This document shows positions 9,250 through 16,726 of a DNA stretch of 64,000 bases, piece after piece. Made by a program: the position numbers and the translations under genes. A model generated the notes under the pieces. The model was not told the origin of the DNA, ran no database searches, and was given only the letters and a program-made list of their open reading frames with translations. Source of the DNA: PALSA-243 sp963743705 (GTDB lineage: Bacteria > Acidobacteriota > Terriglobia > Bryobacterales > Bryobacteraceae); NCBI GenBank assembly GCA_963743705.1, contig CAVUQS010000021.1, forward strand, positions 558,001 through 622,000, read 5' to 3'. Within the stretch, counting starts at the first letter, position 1, and the number at the start of each line of letters is the position of its first letter.

Positions 9250-9644
9250 TGATTCGCATGCGCTTCAGCCTCATCTTCTTTCTTCTCGCGTCCGCATTCG
9301 CCCAGGACGCCCCAAAGCAGGATGCCTCGAAGCAAGACGCCAAGAAGGGACCCCCGCCCGCTCCCACGAATCTTAAGGTGTTGAAGGTCAGCACCGGCCA
9401 GGAAGTCACGCAGATCATGCGCACCTTCACCGCCGCCCTCGGCGTGCAGTGCGCCTATTGCCACATGGCCGGCAATTACGCCAGCGATGAGAACCCGAAA
9501 AAAGACGTCGCCCGCAAAATGATCCGCATGACCCAGCAGATCAACACCAACTTCCCCGACAGCAAAATGTACGTTTCCTGCTACACCTGCCATCGCGGCG
9601 ACGCCCAGCCCAAGACCGCCCCCGAACCCAAAGCCGGCGGCTAG
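9246..9644 (+). CDS. Small c-type cytochrome of the photosynthetic-reaction-centre cytochrome subunit family
   Basis: A 132-residue exported protein (signal MRFSLIFFLLASAFAQ from the internal ATG at 9258; the ATG at 9246 overlaps the previous stop). Two haem motifs, CAYCH and CYTCH, are separated by about 50 residues in the order and spacing of the CytoC_RC (PF02276) domain. TNLKVLKVSTGQEVTQIMRT before the first haem is characteristic. In non-phototrophic Acidobacteria this small version is common and is thought to be a periplasmic electron carrier. It ends the cluster of exported redox proteins that starts at 2302. Confidence 0.85.
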   Translation: MMIRMRFSLIFFLLASAFAQDAPKQDASKQDAKKGPPPAPTNLKVLKVSTGQEVTQIMRTFTAALGVQCAYCHMAGNYASDENPKKDVARKMIRMTQQINTNFPDSKMYVSCYTCHRGDAQPKTAPEPKAGG

Positions 9645-9657
9645 AAATGTGTTGGTT

Positions 9658-9703
9658 TTGTGGGGCAGACTTTCAGTCTGCGAACCTGCTTTTCAGCCGG
9701 TTC
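9658..9703. repeat. Two-hairpin interspersed repeat, copy B
   Basis: TTGTGGG leads into hairpin 1 (GCAGAC-tttca-GTCTGC, 9665-9681), then an imperfect hairpin GAACC...GGTTC (9682-9703). Compared with copy A at 8072 the first stem keeps pairing through a G-C to A-T exchange. The rest of the gap to rplM (9704-9865) is GC-rich with no gene visible. Confidence 0.6.
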
Positions 9704-9865
9704 ATCCGGTCCGCAGGCTGGCCGCCCCCGCCGCTCAACCCTCACCCGCTCCGCCATCTCCCCCGTCACCCCTGCCGCTGTGCGCTATAGTAATAAAGGG
9801 CGCTCGGGACTCCTCCCGCAGCTCCTGGAACCGCTTTACGCTTCGTGTGACTTTCGTCACCCGAT

Positions 9866-9894
9866 TTGACAAGAGCGTGTTTCCCAGCTAATCT
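9866..9894 (+). promoter_or_regulatory. Candidate sigma70 promoter for rplM-rpsI
   Basis: A perfect TTGACA (9866-9871) is followed after 17 bp by TAATCT (9889-9894). The -10 is weak, but the stretch is the most AT-rich in the gap and lies about 35 nt before the rplM start. Confidence 0.55.
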
Positions 9895-9930
9895 AAATAA
9901 TTGTAATTGAAGACGTGGAGACGTGTGTCG

Positions 9931-10362
9931 ATGAGTACGGAATTCCCTTCTAAGAACGGTGTGGCGCGCCACTGGCATGTCCTGGATGCCCAGGATGTAG
10001 TGGTTGGAAAGCTTGCCAGTAAGGCTGCGATGCTCCTCATGGGCAAACACAAGGCGGTCTACACGCCATTTTTGGATACCGGCGATCACGTGATCGTGAT
10101 CAATGCCGGCAAAGCCCGTTTGAGCCGGGCCAAAGAAGAGAAAAAGGTGTATCGCCACTTCACCGGCTATCCCGGCGGATTGGTGGAAAAGAGCTTCAAG
10201 CGCGTGCGCGCTGAGCGTCCCGCCCGCATCATCGAGGACGCCATCTTCGGCATGTTGCCCAAGACCAAGCTCGGCAAACAGATGTACCGGAAACTCAAGG
10301 TCTACGCGGGCGATAAGCACCCGCACGCGGCGCAGAAGCCTGCCGCCCTGGCCTTAAAATAG
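9931..10362 (+). CDS. rplM: 50S ribosomal protein L13
   Basis: A 143-residue protein, close to the 142 residues of the E. coli protein. Landmarks include WHVLDAQDVVVGKLASKAA, GDHVIVINAGKARLSRAKEEKK, YRHFTGYPGG and the RIIEDAIFGMLPKTKLGKQM block that defines L13. The ATG at 9931 was chosen because GGAG lies 10 nt upstream and the next residues fit the family start; an upstream in-frame ATG at 9907 would add eight residues. It precedes rpsI by 18 bp, the usual rplM-rpsI pairing. L13 is an early assembly protein of the large subunit. Confidence 0.97.
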   Translation: MSTEFPSKNGVARHWHVLDAQDVVVGKLASKAAMLLMGKHKAVYTPFLDTGDHVIVINAGKARLSRAKEEKKVYRHFTGYPGGLVEKSFKRVRAERPARIIEDAIFGMLPKTKLGKQMYRKLKVYAGDKHPHAAQKPAALALK

Positions 10363-10380
10363 CGAAAGCAGGATGGATTA

Positions 10381-10779
10381 GTGGCAGCGACGATCGTTCA
10401 ACATTTGGGTACGGGCCGCCGCAAGCGTTCGGTGGCTCGCGTGATTATGCGTCCTGGACAGGGCGAGATCAAGATCAATAACCGCGCGTTCGAAAATTAT
10501 TTCCCGACGGAAAGCGCGCGCGCGATCGTGCGGCAGCCTCTGGCTGCGGCCGAAATGATCGACAAGTTCGATATCCTGATCCTCACCGACGGCGGCGGCG
10601 TAGCCGGCCAGGCCGGTGCGGTTCGTCTGGGCATCGCCCGGGCGTTAGTGGAGTTCAATGCGGAACTGCGGCCGCGGCTGAAGAAAGCTGGTCTTCTCAC
10701 CCGCGATCCGCGCAAGCACGAGCGCAAGAAGTACGGTCAAAAAGGCGCTCGGAAGCGGTTCCAGTTCTCCAAACGCTAA
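10381..10779 (+). CDS. rpsI: 30S ribosomal protein S9
   Basis: A 132-residue protein, GTG start at 10381, following rplM as in most bacteria. It has the S9 hallmarks GTGRRKRSVARV near the N-terminus, GGGVAGQAGAVRLGIARAL in the middle and the basic C-terminal tail KYGQKGARKRFQFSKR. The tail reaches the P-site tRNA in known ribosome structures. Confidence 0.97.
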   Translation: MAATIVQHLGTGRRKRSVARVIMRPGQGEIKINNRAFENYFPTESARAIVRQPLAAAEMIDKFDILILTDGGGVAGQAGAVRLGIARALVEFNAELRPRLKKAGLLTRDPRKHERKKYGQKGARKRFQFSKR

Positions 10780-10788
10780 AACTTTTCC

Positions 10789-10825
10789 GCAAAGGGCCGT
10801 AGGAATTGTCTCTCCGGCTCTTTGC
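10789..10825 (+). promoter_or_regulatory. Stem-loop between rpsI and rpsB
   Basis: GCAAAGGGCCG (10789-10799) pairs with CGGCTCTTTGC (10815-10825), with one G-U pair and a 15-nt loop. No U-run follows, so it is more likely an attenuator or leader structure than a simple terminator. The rest of 10780-10949 contains no gene and leads to a strong GGAGGT before rpsB. Confidence 0.5.
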
Positions 10826-10949
10826 GTGCGTATGAGGCCGTTTTCCGGCTCGTTTTGGGCGCAAATCTCGCTTTGGACCGCGCCAGACGGGACCCACGGA
10901 AAACGAAAATCGGGGTATTTTCCCCACCAACTAGGCTGAAGGAGGTAGT

Positions 10950-11867
10950 TTGCCCGCAATATCGATGAAGGAATTGCTCGAAGCTGGCGTTCACTTCGGG
11001 CACCAGACCAAGCGCTGGAATCCAAAGATGAAAGAGTACATTTTTGGGGAACGCAACGGCATATACATAATCGACCTGCAGAAGACCCTCAAGATGTTCA
11101 AGGACGCCGCGCGCTACGTCGTAGAGACCGCAGCGCAAGGCAAGAACGTTTTGTTCGTGGGAACCAAACGCCAGGCTCAGGAAGCCATCGCCGAAGAGGC
11201 CAATCGCTGCCAGATGTTTTACGTCAACCAGCGCTGGCTCGGCGGTCTTCTGACCAACATGGCTACGGTTCAGAAGTCGATTAAACGATTAAAAGAACTG
11301 GAAGGCATGGCTTCGGTGGAAGGCGGATACGCCGGCCGCCCCAAGAAGGAAGTCATTCGCCTCGAGCGCGAACGCAAGCATCTCGATCAGAACCTCGCCG
11401 GCATCAAAGATATGCCCGGCCTGCCCGATATCCTCTTCGTCATCGATTCCAACAAGGAAGCGATCGCGGTGAAGGAAGCCCGGCGGCTCGGAATCCCGGT
11501 CGTGGCCATCGTCGATACCAATTGCGATCCCGATGAAGTCGATTACGTAATCCCGGGCAACGACGACGCATTACGCGCCATCCGCCTGTTCGCCAGCAAG
11601 ATCGCCGAAGCCGTCATCGAAGGCCGGTCGCTTGCCACCGAGCAGGATTTCAGCGCCGAAAAGCTCGAAACCGTAACGGATGAAACTCCGGCCGGCGAGA
11701 GCATGGAAGAGTACGCGGAATACGTCGACCCCAAGTATGCGGAGAAGGTCATGGCCGAGAGCATGAGCCTGGCGGATGAGCCGGCGCCTGCTTCGCGCAA
11801 GGGACCTGCTTCCGAAACCGCCGCTGAACCGGCTGCCGAGCCGGTTGTAACGGAAGGCGGAATGTAA
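10950..11867 (+). CDS. rpsB: 30S ribosomal protein S2
   Basis: 305 residues. The TTG at 10950 was chosen because GGAGGT lies at 10941-10946 and because S2 proteins normally have five or so residues before the MKELLEAGVHFGHQTKRW block; the ATG at 10965 is the alternative. Family features include NPKMKEYIFGERNGIYIIDL, NQRWLGGLLTNMATV and PDILFVIDSNKEAIAVKEAR. The protein is longer than E. coli S2 (241 residues) because of an acidic, Ala/Pro/Glu-rich tail after about residue 235, which is common in this phylum. It is followed by tsf, as is usual. Confidence 0.96.
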   Translation: MPAISMKELLEAGVHFGHQTKRWNPKMKEYIFGERNGIYIIDLQKTLKMFKDAARYVVETAAQGKNVLFVGTKRQAQEAIAEEANRCQMFYVNQRWLGGLLTNMATVQKSIKRLKELEGMASVEGGYAGRPKKEVIRLERERKHLDQNLAGIKDMPGLPDILFVIDSNKEAIAVKEARRLGIPVVAIVDTNCDPDEVDYVIPGNDDALRAIRLFASKIAEAVIEGRSLATEQDFSAEKLETVTDETPAGESMEEYAEYVDPKYAEKVMAESMSLADEPAPASRKGPASETAAEPAAEPVVTEGGM

Positions 11868-11876
11868 TTCTCCCTG

Positions 11877-11904
11877 GAGGGCGCGTTCGTACGAACGCGC
11901 CCTC
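11877..11904. terminator. Perfect palindrome between rpsB and tsf
   Basis: A 28-bp perfect inverted repeat: GAGGGCGCGTTCGT at 11877-11890 and its exact complement at 11891-11904, followed by TTACTT. In RNA it folds into a strong hairpin 24 nt before tsf. It may be an attenuator, partial terminator or processing site that sets the rpsB/tsf ratio. Confidence 0.6.
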
Positions 11905-11927
11905 TTACTTCGAACGGAATAATTAAT

Positions 11928-12563
11928 ATGGCGGAAATTAGCGCAGTACTGGTAAAACAGCTCCGCGAACGCACGGGCGCGGGCATGATGGAATGCAAGA
12001 AGGCTTTGCAGGCGTCGAATGGCAGTTTGGAAGAGGGCGAAACCTGGCTTCGCAAGCAAGGCATCGCGTCGGCCGGTAAGAAGGCAGGCCGCGCCACCAA
12101 GCAGGGTTTGGTAAGCACGTATATTCACGCCGGCGGACAGCTCGGCGTCATGGTGGAAGTCAATTGCGAATCCGATTTCGTCGCGCGCACCGACGACTTC
12201 AGGGAACTCGTGCACGATGTCGCCATGCACATCGCCGCCACCGATCCGCGCTTCATCCGCAAGGAAGACGTCACTCCGGAAGTGATGGAGAAAGAGCGCG
12301 ACATTCAGCGTGGGCGCGCGTTGAACGAGGGCAAACCCCCAGCCGTGGTCGATAAAATGATCGAAGGCCGCATGAACAAGTTCTACGAAGAAATCTGCCT
12401 CCTCGAGCAGCCCTTCGTCAAGGAACCCACTGTCACCGTGGGCCAACTCGTGAAGACCAAGATCGCCAAGCTCGGCGAAAATATCTCGGTCGCGCGCTTC
12501 GTCCGTTTCAAAGTGGGCGAGACTGCAGCCGAAGCCGGCGAAGAGCAAGCGGCGGGGCAATAA
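11928..12563 (+). CDS. tsf: Translation elongation factor Ts
   Basis: A 211-residue EF-Ts, the nucleotide exchange factor of EF-Tu. The N-terminal UBA-like domain reads LVKQLRERTGAGMMECKKAL, followed by GYISTYIHAGGQ-like GLVSTYIHAGGQLGVMVEVN and SDFVARTDDFRELVHDVAMH, the core exchange region. The protein is of the shorter bacterial type (E. coli has 283 residues), with a reduced second core repeat. The gene sits between rpsB and pyrH in the conserved rpsB-tsf-pyrH-frr order. Confidence 0.97.
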   Translation: MAEISAVLVKQLRERTGAGMMECKKALQASNGSLEEGETWLRKQGIASAGKKAGRATKQGLVSTYIHAGGQLGVMVEVNCESDFVARTDDFRELVHDVAMHIAATDPRFIRKEDVTPEVMEKERDIQRGRALNEGKPPAVVDKMIEGRMNKFYEEICLLEQPFVKEPTVTVGQLVKTKIAKLGENISVARFVRFKVGETAAEAGEEQAAGQ

Positions 12564-12567
12564 AACC

Positions 12568-13275
12568 ATGCCCGGCTACCAGCGCATCCTGCTTAAGTTG
12601 AGCGGTGAGGCTCTGGCAGGCGGCGCTACTTTCGGAATCGACGCCGAGCGCGTCAAGGCGCTCGCGCACGAAGTGGCGGAAGTCGCCGCCACGGGCGTAC
12701 AGGTGGGCGTCGTAGTCGGCGGCGGTAATATCTTCCGCGGCCTCTCCGCTGCGGCTCAGAAAATGGACCGCGTCACCGGCGATCACATGGGCATGCTGGC
12801 CACCGTGATCAACTCGCTCGCCCTTTCCGACGCTCTCGAGCAAATGGGCGTGCAAACGCGCGTGATGAGCGCCATCGAAATGCACCAGGTGGCCGAGCCT
12901 TACATTCGCCGCCGCGCCATCCGTCATCTGGAGAAGGGCCGCATTGTGGTCTTCGCGGCGGGCACCTCCAACCCGTACTTTTCCACCGATACCGCCGCGA
13001 CCCTGCGTGCGCTCGAAATCAAAGCCGACGTTATCGCCAAGGGAACACGCGTCGATGGCGTCTATGACAAAGACCCGCTCAAGTTTCCTGACGCCATCCG
13101 CTACCCCGCGGTGACGTATCTCGAAGTACTCTCTCAAGGCCTCGCGGTGATGGATGCCACATCGATTGCGATGTGCCGCGACAACAAGTTGCCCATCATC
13201 GTTTTCAATTTGAATACAACTGGCAATATAATGCGAATGTCGATGGGTGAGCCTGTCGGCACCGTCATTCACTAG
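12568..13275 (+). CDS. pyrH: Uridylate kinase (UMP kinase)
   Basis: 235 residues, the typical size of bacterial UMP kinase, which phosphorylates UMP to UDP for pyrimidine nucleotide synthesis. Signature segments are ILLKLSGEALAG at the N-terminus, VGVVVGGGNIFRG, DHMGMLATVINSLALSDALE and FAAGTSNPYFSTDTAATLRA. It starts 4 bp after tsf and is followed 7 bp later by frr. Confidence 0.97.
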   Translation: MPGYQRILLKLSGEALAGGATFGIDAERVKALAHEVAEVAATGVQVGVVVGGGNIFRGLSAAAQKMDRVTGDHMGMLATVINSLALSDALEQMGVQTRVMSAIEMHQVAEPYIRRRAIRHLEKGRIVVFAAGTSNPYFSTDTAATLRALEIKADVIAKGTRVDGVYDKDPLKFPDAIRYPAVTYLEVLSQGLAVMDATSIAMCRDNKLPIIVFNLNTTGNIMRMSMGEPVGTVIH

Positions 13276-13282
13276 GTGGCAT

Positions 13283-13888
13283 ATGAAAACTGAAGCACAG
13301 CCAGCGGCAACCGGCCAGACATTCAGCAATTCCAAAGAAGTCGAAGCCCACATGCGGGCGCGCATGGATAAGGCGATCGGCGATCTGCAGCACGAAATGG
13401 CAACGATCCGCACCGGCCGCGCCTCCCTGAGTCTGCTCGATCACATTCGCGTCGATTTTTACGGCACGCCCACGCCGCTCAACCAGATCGGCAACCTGCA
13501 CGTCCCTGAGCCGGCCATGATCACGATTCAGCCCTGGGATGTCTCGCAGATCGGCGCCATCGAAAAGGCGATCCGCCTGTCCGACCTGGGCTTGAATCCC
13601 TCTAACGACGGCAAAGTCGTGCGCCTGCCGATTCCGCCGCTCACCGAAGAACGCCGCAAGGATCTCGTCAAGAAACTGCACGCCGCCGCCGAGCATCATC
13701 GTGTTTCCGTGCGCAACATTCGCCGCGACGCCAACGAAGCGGTGAAGAAGCTGCTCAAGGAAAAGAAGATGGCCGAAGACGACGAGAAGCGGGCGCTCGA
13801 TGAAATCCAGAAAATGACCGATTCTTTCATGCAGAAGATCGATCAGGCCTCCAAAACCAAGGAAAAAGAGATTCTCGAGATTCGTTAG
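13283..13888 (+). CDS. frr: Ribosome recycling factor
   Basis: About 201 residues from the ATG at 13283, which has AGGTGG just upstream; an open frame reaches back into pyrH but the overlap is unlikely. Family landmarks are MDKAIGDLQHEMATIRTGRA, PTPLNQIGNLHVPEP, GLNPSNDGKVVRLPIPPLTE and RRDANEAVKKLLKEKKMAED. The N-terminus is some 15 residues longer than the 185-residue E. coli protein. RRF works with EF-G to split post-termination ribosomes. Confidence 0.96.
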   Translation: MKTEAQPAATGQTFSNSKEVEAHMRARMDKAIGDLQHEMATIRTGRASLSLLDHIRVDFYGTPTPLNQIGNLHVPEPAMITIQPWDVSQIGAIEKAIRLSDLGLNPSNDGKVVRLPIPPLTEERRKDLVKKLHAAAEHHRVSVRNIRRDANEAVKKLLKEKKMAEDDEKRALDEIQKMTDSFMQKIDQASKTKEKEILEIR

Positions 13889-13890
13889 CC

Positions 13891-14686
13891 GTGAAACGCC
13901 TGTTGTTTTGCGCCGTAATCGCATGGCCTCTGGCCGCGCAGCCTAGCGCGAACGATATCCTTGCGGTTTCGCGGGCGGCTCTCGGCGGTCCCAAGCTGGC
14001 CGCGGTTCAATCGCTTTCGCTCTGGGGCCCGGATCGTCACGGCGCCGCATCCACCATGGTCGCGCTCAGCGCCGAATGGGCCGGCCGTTTCCTCCGGGAG
14101 CAGACTACGCTCGCGTCCGGCGGCGAAGTGCAACGCACCGTAGTGGGCGAAGACGGCGCCCTTAACGTGGGCGGCGGTATGCCCGGCGATGACGGCGGCC
14201 CCGCATTTTCATCCGTCGCCGCCGAATGCATCAATGGCGATAATCTATTGGGCCAAGCTTTCCTCCGGCGTCGTAGCCGGCGGGACTGAGACCACCTCCG
14301 CGGCGCGCAAGCAGTCCTTCGTGCGCATGTCGGCGCTCTACATGTTGGCGCTGACGCTCTCCACACCCGCGACCTTCCCCATGACCTACGACTACGCCGG
14401 CCAGGTTGAATCGCCCGGCGGCATGGCCGATGCCATCGAGGGCAAGGGACCGAACGGCTTCGTGGTTCATCTCTTCATCGATTCCAAGACCCACATCCCC
14501 GTCATGCTCAACTACCTCAACGGCGCGCAGAACGTGCAGATGTGGCTCAAGGATTACAAGCCCGAGGAAGGCATCCGCTTCCCGCACGCCCTGACGTGGA
14601 TTATCAACGGCAACCTCACCGAAGAATTCCAGGCGCAGCGCTTCAAGATCAATCCAAAATTCAGCCCCGCGAAGTTTCAACGGTAG
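13891..14686 (+). pseudogene. Secreted outer-membrane-lipoprotein-sorting-like protein, frameshifted
   Basis: Two adjacent reading frames make one protein. The first (GTG 13891) gives a signal peptide MKRLLFCAVIAWPLAAQ and then SANDILAVSRAALGG, typical of the many acidobacterial secreted proteins related to LolA/LolB-like folds. It stays coherent to about INGDN. The second frame is coherent from YWAKLSSGVVAGG to the end, with YAGQVESPGGMADAIEGKGP, LFIDSKTHIPVMLNYL and ALTWIINGNLTEEFQAQRF. The switch lies near 14245 and needs one base. With the shift repaired the protein would be about 265 residues. It follows frr by 2 bp. Whether the lesion is real or a sequence error cannot be decided here. 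Confidence 0.75.
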
Positions 14687-14688
14687 AG

Positions 14689-14715
14689 GGACGGAGCGCG
14701 CCGCGCGCCCCGTCC
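14689..14715. terminator. Hairpin terminator between convergent genes
   Basis: GGACGGAGCGCG (14689-14700) pairs with CGCGCCCCGTCC (14704-14715), with one A-C mismatch and a 3-nt loop, in the 36-bp gap between a plus-strand stop and a minus-strand stop. A TTTCCT stretch follows on the plus strand. It could serve both directions. Confidence 0.55.
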
Positions 14716-14722
14716 GGTTTCC

Positions 14723-15997
14723 TCAATGTCCACGTCTACCCAGTTGGCGGAGGATCATCTGCCGGACATCTTCCGGTAGAGCCCTCGGTTTATCCTCGGC
14801 CTTCGCAGCGGGCCCGAAGCTCGCCTTCGCACCGGCGGTGTGAATGGGAGTTGCCAGGAAGGCGTGAGTTTCACCGGTGTTTTTCTCCAACGCCGAACCT
14901 ACGATCTCGCCGGAATCGTTGATGGACTGGGCAAATAACAGATACAACGGTGAGTTTGCCGGGGTCAGCGCATTGAGGTCCGTCATGATCTTGTTTTGCC
15001 AAAGAAATGCCCGGCAGTTCCCCATGATGTCGCACGATGCGCCAACTACTTGTCCATTGTTGTTGATGATCGTGGGCAACGATGAGAAGTCCGAGCCGAC
15101 CGTTCCGAGATCTTGGGGAGCCCCGCCGCCGGGGGTCCACATCGTGGAGTGAATCTGGACGAATGGGAAGCCGGGGAGTTCGTTGGGCAGATCCGATCCT
15201 CCCACTATCACTCCTTGGTCGTTGATCCCGGCGCCCACGCCCACCATCGAGCCGCCCAGGTTGGTGAGGGCTGTGGGTACGCCATTATTCCAGATCACGG
15301 CGTGCGGCCCAACTGCCAGGGGAAGAAGCGGGGTGTTGGCGCACGTTCCCGTCGAGCCGACCGCCTGGCCGTAGTTGTTCAACGCAAAAGTGAAACCAAC
15401 GGTGTCGCCGGTGAGTGGAGGGAGTAGCTGTACCTGACCGGGGTTCGGTCCCCACAGCGCCGCCTCATATTGGAGAACTTGAGGCGGCTGGCAAGTTGGG
15501 TCCCGAGTGCCCGTCTCCGCGATACCCGCCAACTGGCCGCGATTATTGATCGCCAGAGCTTGGGCGTTGTTGCCGCCGAGGGTGGGAAACGGCGTCATGG
15601 CTCCGTTCCAGAGCGCCGCGACGCATATGTACGGGGTCCCGAAACCGCAAAAATTCTCCTTCAGCGGGTCCATCTTGGAAATCTCGGAAACAATCGCCAA
15701 CTGGTAATTGGCGTTGGGTCCGGTGGCTCCGCTGTTTGGTCCTCCCAGCGTGCCGAGGTCGTACATGGTGCCCGGAACCCCGGTGAGGAACGCATGCTGG
15801 CTCCCGTCGGGAAGGCTCGCGTTCCCGCCCGCGCGGCCTGCGTAGTTCAGGGAATAAGCGGTGCTGAATGCGCCGCCCAATGTGCCGAGATCGGTGACCT
15901 CGTAACGTGGCGGCTGGGTTTGCGCGCCCAATGGCACGGGCATCGCCAGCGCGGCCAGTAAGCTGAACGCCGGCATGTAAATCAGATTGGTCTTCAT
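14723..15997 (-). CDS. HAF-repeat extracellular protein
   Basis: 424 residues with a signal peptide (MKTNLIYMPAFSLLAALAMP ending before QTQPP). The body is made of HAF repeats, seen as VTDLGTLGGAFSTAYSLNYA, YDLGTLGGPNSGATG, FPTLGGNNAQALAINNRGQLAG, LTNLGGSMVGVGAGINDQGV and QDLGTVGSDFSSLPTIINNN, with HAFL and AFLW sites ending individual repeats. This family is predicted to be secreted and to form a beta-propeller-like fold; its biological role is not known. The gene faces the frameshifted gene upstream and diverges from the ECF sigma gene, sharing a 153-bp gap without an obvious promoter match. Confidence 0.85.
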   Translation of the reverse strand: MKTNLIYMPAFSLLAALAMPVPLGAQTQPPRYEVTDLGTLGGAFSTAYSLNYAGRAGGNASLPDGSQHAFLTGVPGTMYDLGTLGGPNSGATGPNANYQLAIVSEISKMDPLKENFCGFGTPYICVAALWNGAMTPFPTLGGNNAQALAINNRGQLAGIAETGTRDPTCQPPQVLQYEAALWGPNPGQVQLLPPLTGDTVGFTFALNNYGQAVGSTGTCANTPLLPLAVGPHAVIWNNGVPTALTNLGGSMVGVGAGINDQGVIVGGSDLPNELPGFPFVQIHSTMWTPGGGAPQDLGTVGSDFSSLPTIINNNGQVVGASCDIMGNCRAFLWQNKIMTDLNALTPANSPLYLLFAQSINDSGEIVGSALEKNTGETHAFLATPIHTAGAKASFGPAAKAEDKPRALPEDVRQMILRQLGRRGH

Positions 15998-16150
15998 ATT
16001 GGCTCCTTATCCTTGTGCTTCTTGCGGGCGATGCGAAAAACCTGGGTTTGCATCCCCCTATCGCAGACAGCGCAGTCCGGAGGGCAAATTGATAGCGGTG
16101 GGCGCGCTTTTTGTGGGAAATGGTAGAATGCCTGCGCATGGAAGAAGAGT

Positions 16151-16726
16151 ATGGGCGAGTCTCACAGCCGGGTAACCAGCCTCCTGCTGCAGTGGGGCGA
16201 CGGAGATCCGGGCGCGCGGGAACAACTGGTGCCCATCGTCTATCAGGAACTGCGTCGTCTGGCGCACTATCATCTCCGTCGCGAACGCGACGGGCACACT
16301 CTGCAAACCACCGCGCTGGTACATGAAGTCTATTTGCGGCTTTGCGGCCAGGACGAACCGCGGTGGGAGGATCGCGCTCATTTTTTCGCGGTTGCGGCGC
16401 GCATGATGCGGCGGATTCTGGTGGATTACTCCCGGCGTCGTGGCGCGGAGAAAAGGGGGCAGGATGCCATCCATCTCCCGCTTGACGAAGCGTTCGGCAT
16501 TCCGGCGCAGGAGCCATGCGATCTGATTGCCTTGGACGCCGCCCTCGACGAGCTTGCCGCGTTCGACGCGCGCAAGTGCCAGGTGGTGGAGATGCGGTTC
16601 TTTGCGGGACTCCAGGCCAAAGAGATCGCCGTGGTCCTCAAGACTTCGGAGGCGACTATACGGCGTGACTGGGTCATTGCCAAGGCCTGGCTTTTTCGTC
16701 ACCTTGAGGGCCAGGCCAGGGCATGA
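16151..16726 (+). CDS. ECF-type RNA polymerase sigma factor (TIGR02999-like)
   Basis: 191 residues. Region 2 includes QELRRLAHYHLRRERDGHTL and TTALVHEVYLRLCG, and region 4 has AKEIAVVLKTSEATIRRDWV, a helix-turn-helix for the -35 element. The combination VTSLLLQWGDGDPGAREQLV and AARMMRRILVDYSRRRGAEK is the signature of the ECF subfamily that is strongly expanded in Planctomycetes and Acidobacteria. No anti-sigma factor is adjacent; instead the kinase gene begins inside its stop codon (ATGA). In the family such sigma factors are thought to be activated by phosphorylation by the linked Ser/Thr kinase. Confidence 0.92.
   Translation: MGESHSRVTSLLLQWGDGDPGAREQLVPIVYQELRRLAHYHLRRERDGHTLQTTALVHEVYLRLCGQDEPRWEDRAHFFAVAARMMRRILVDYSRRRGAEKRGQDAIHLPLDEAFGIPAQEPCDLIALDAALDELAAFDARKCQVVEMRFFAGLQAKEIAVVLKTSEATIRRDWVIAKAWLFRHLEGQARA

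Noticed and set aside
9704..9865. Possible small gene before rplM
   Set aside because: Short Pro/Ser-rich frames only, no ribosome site, and part of the stretch belongs to the repeat element.
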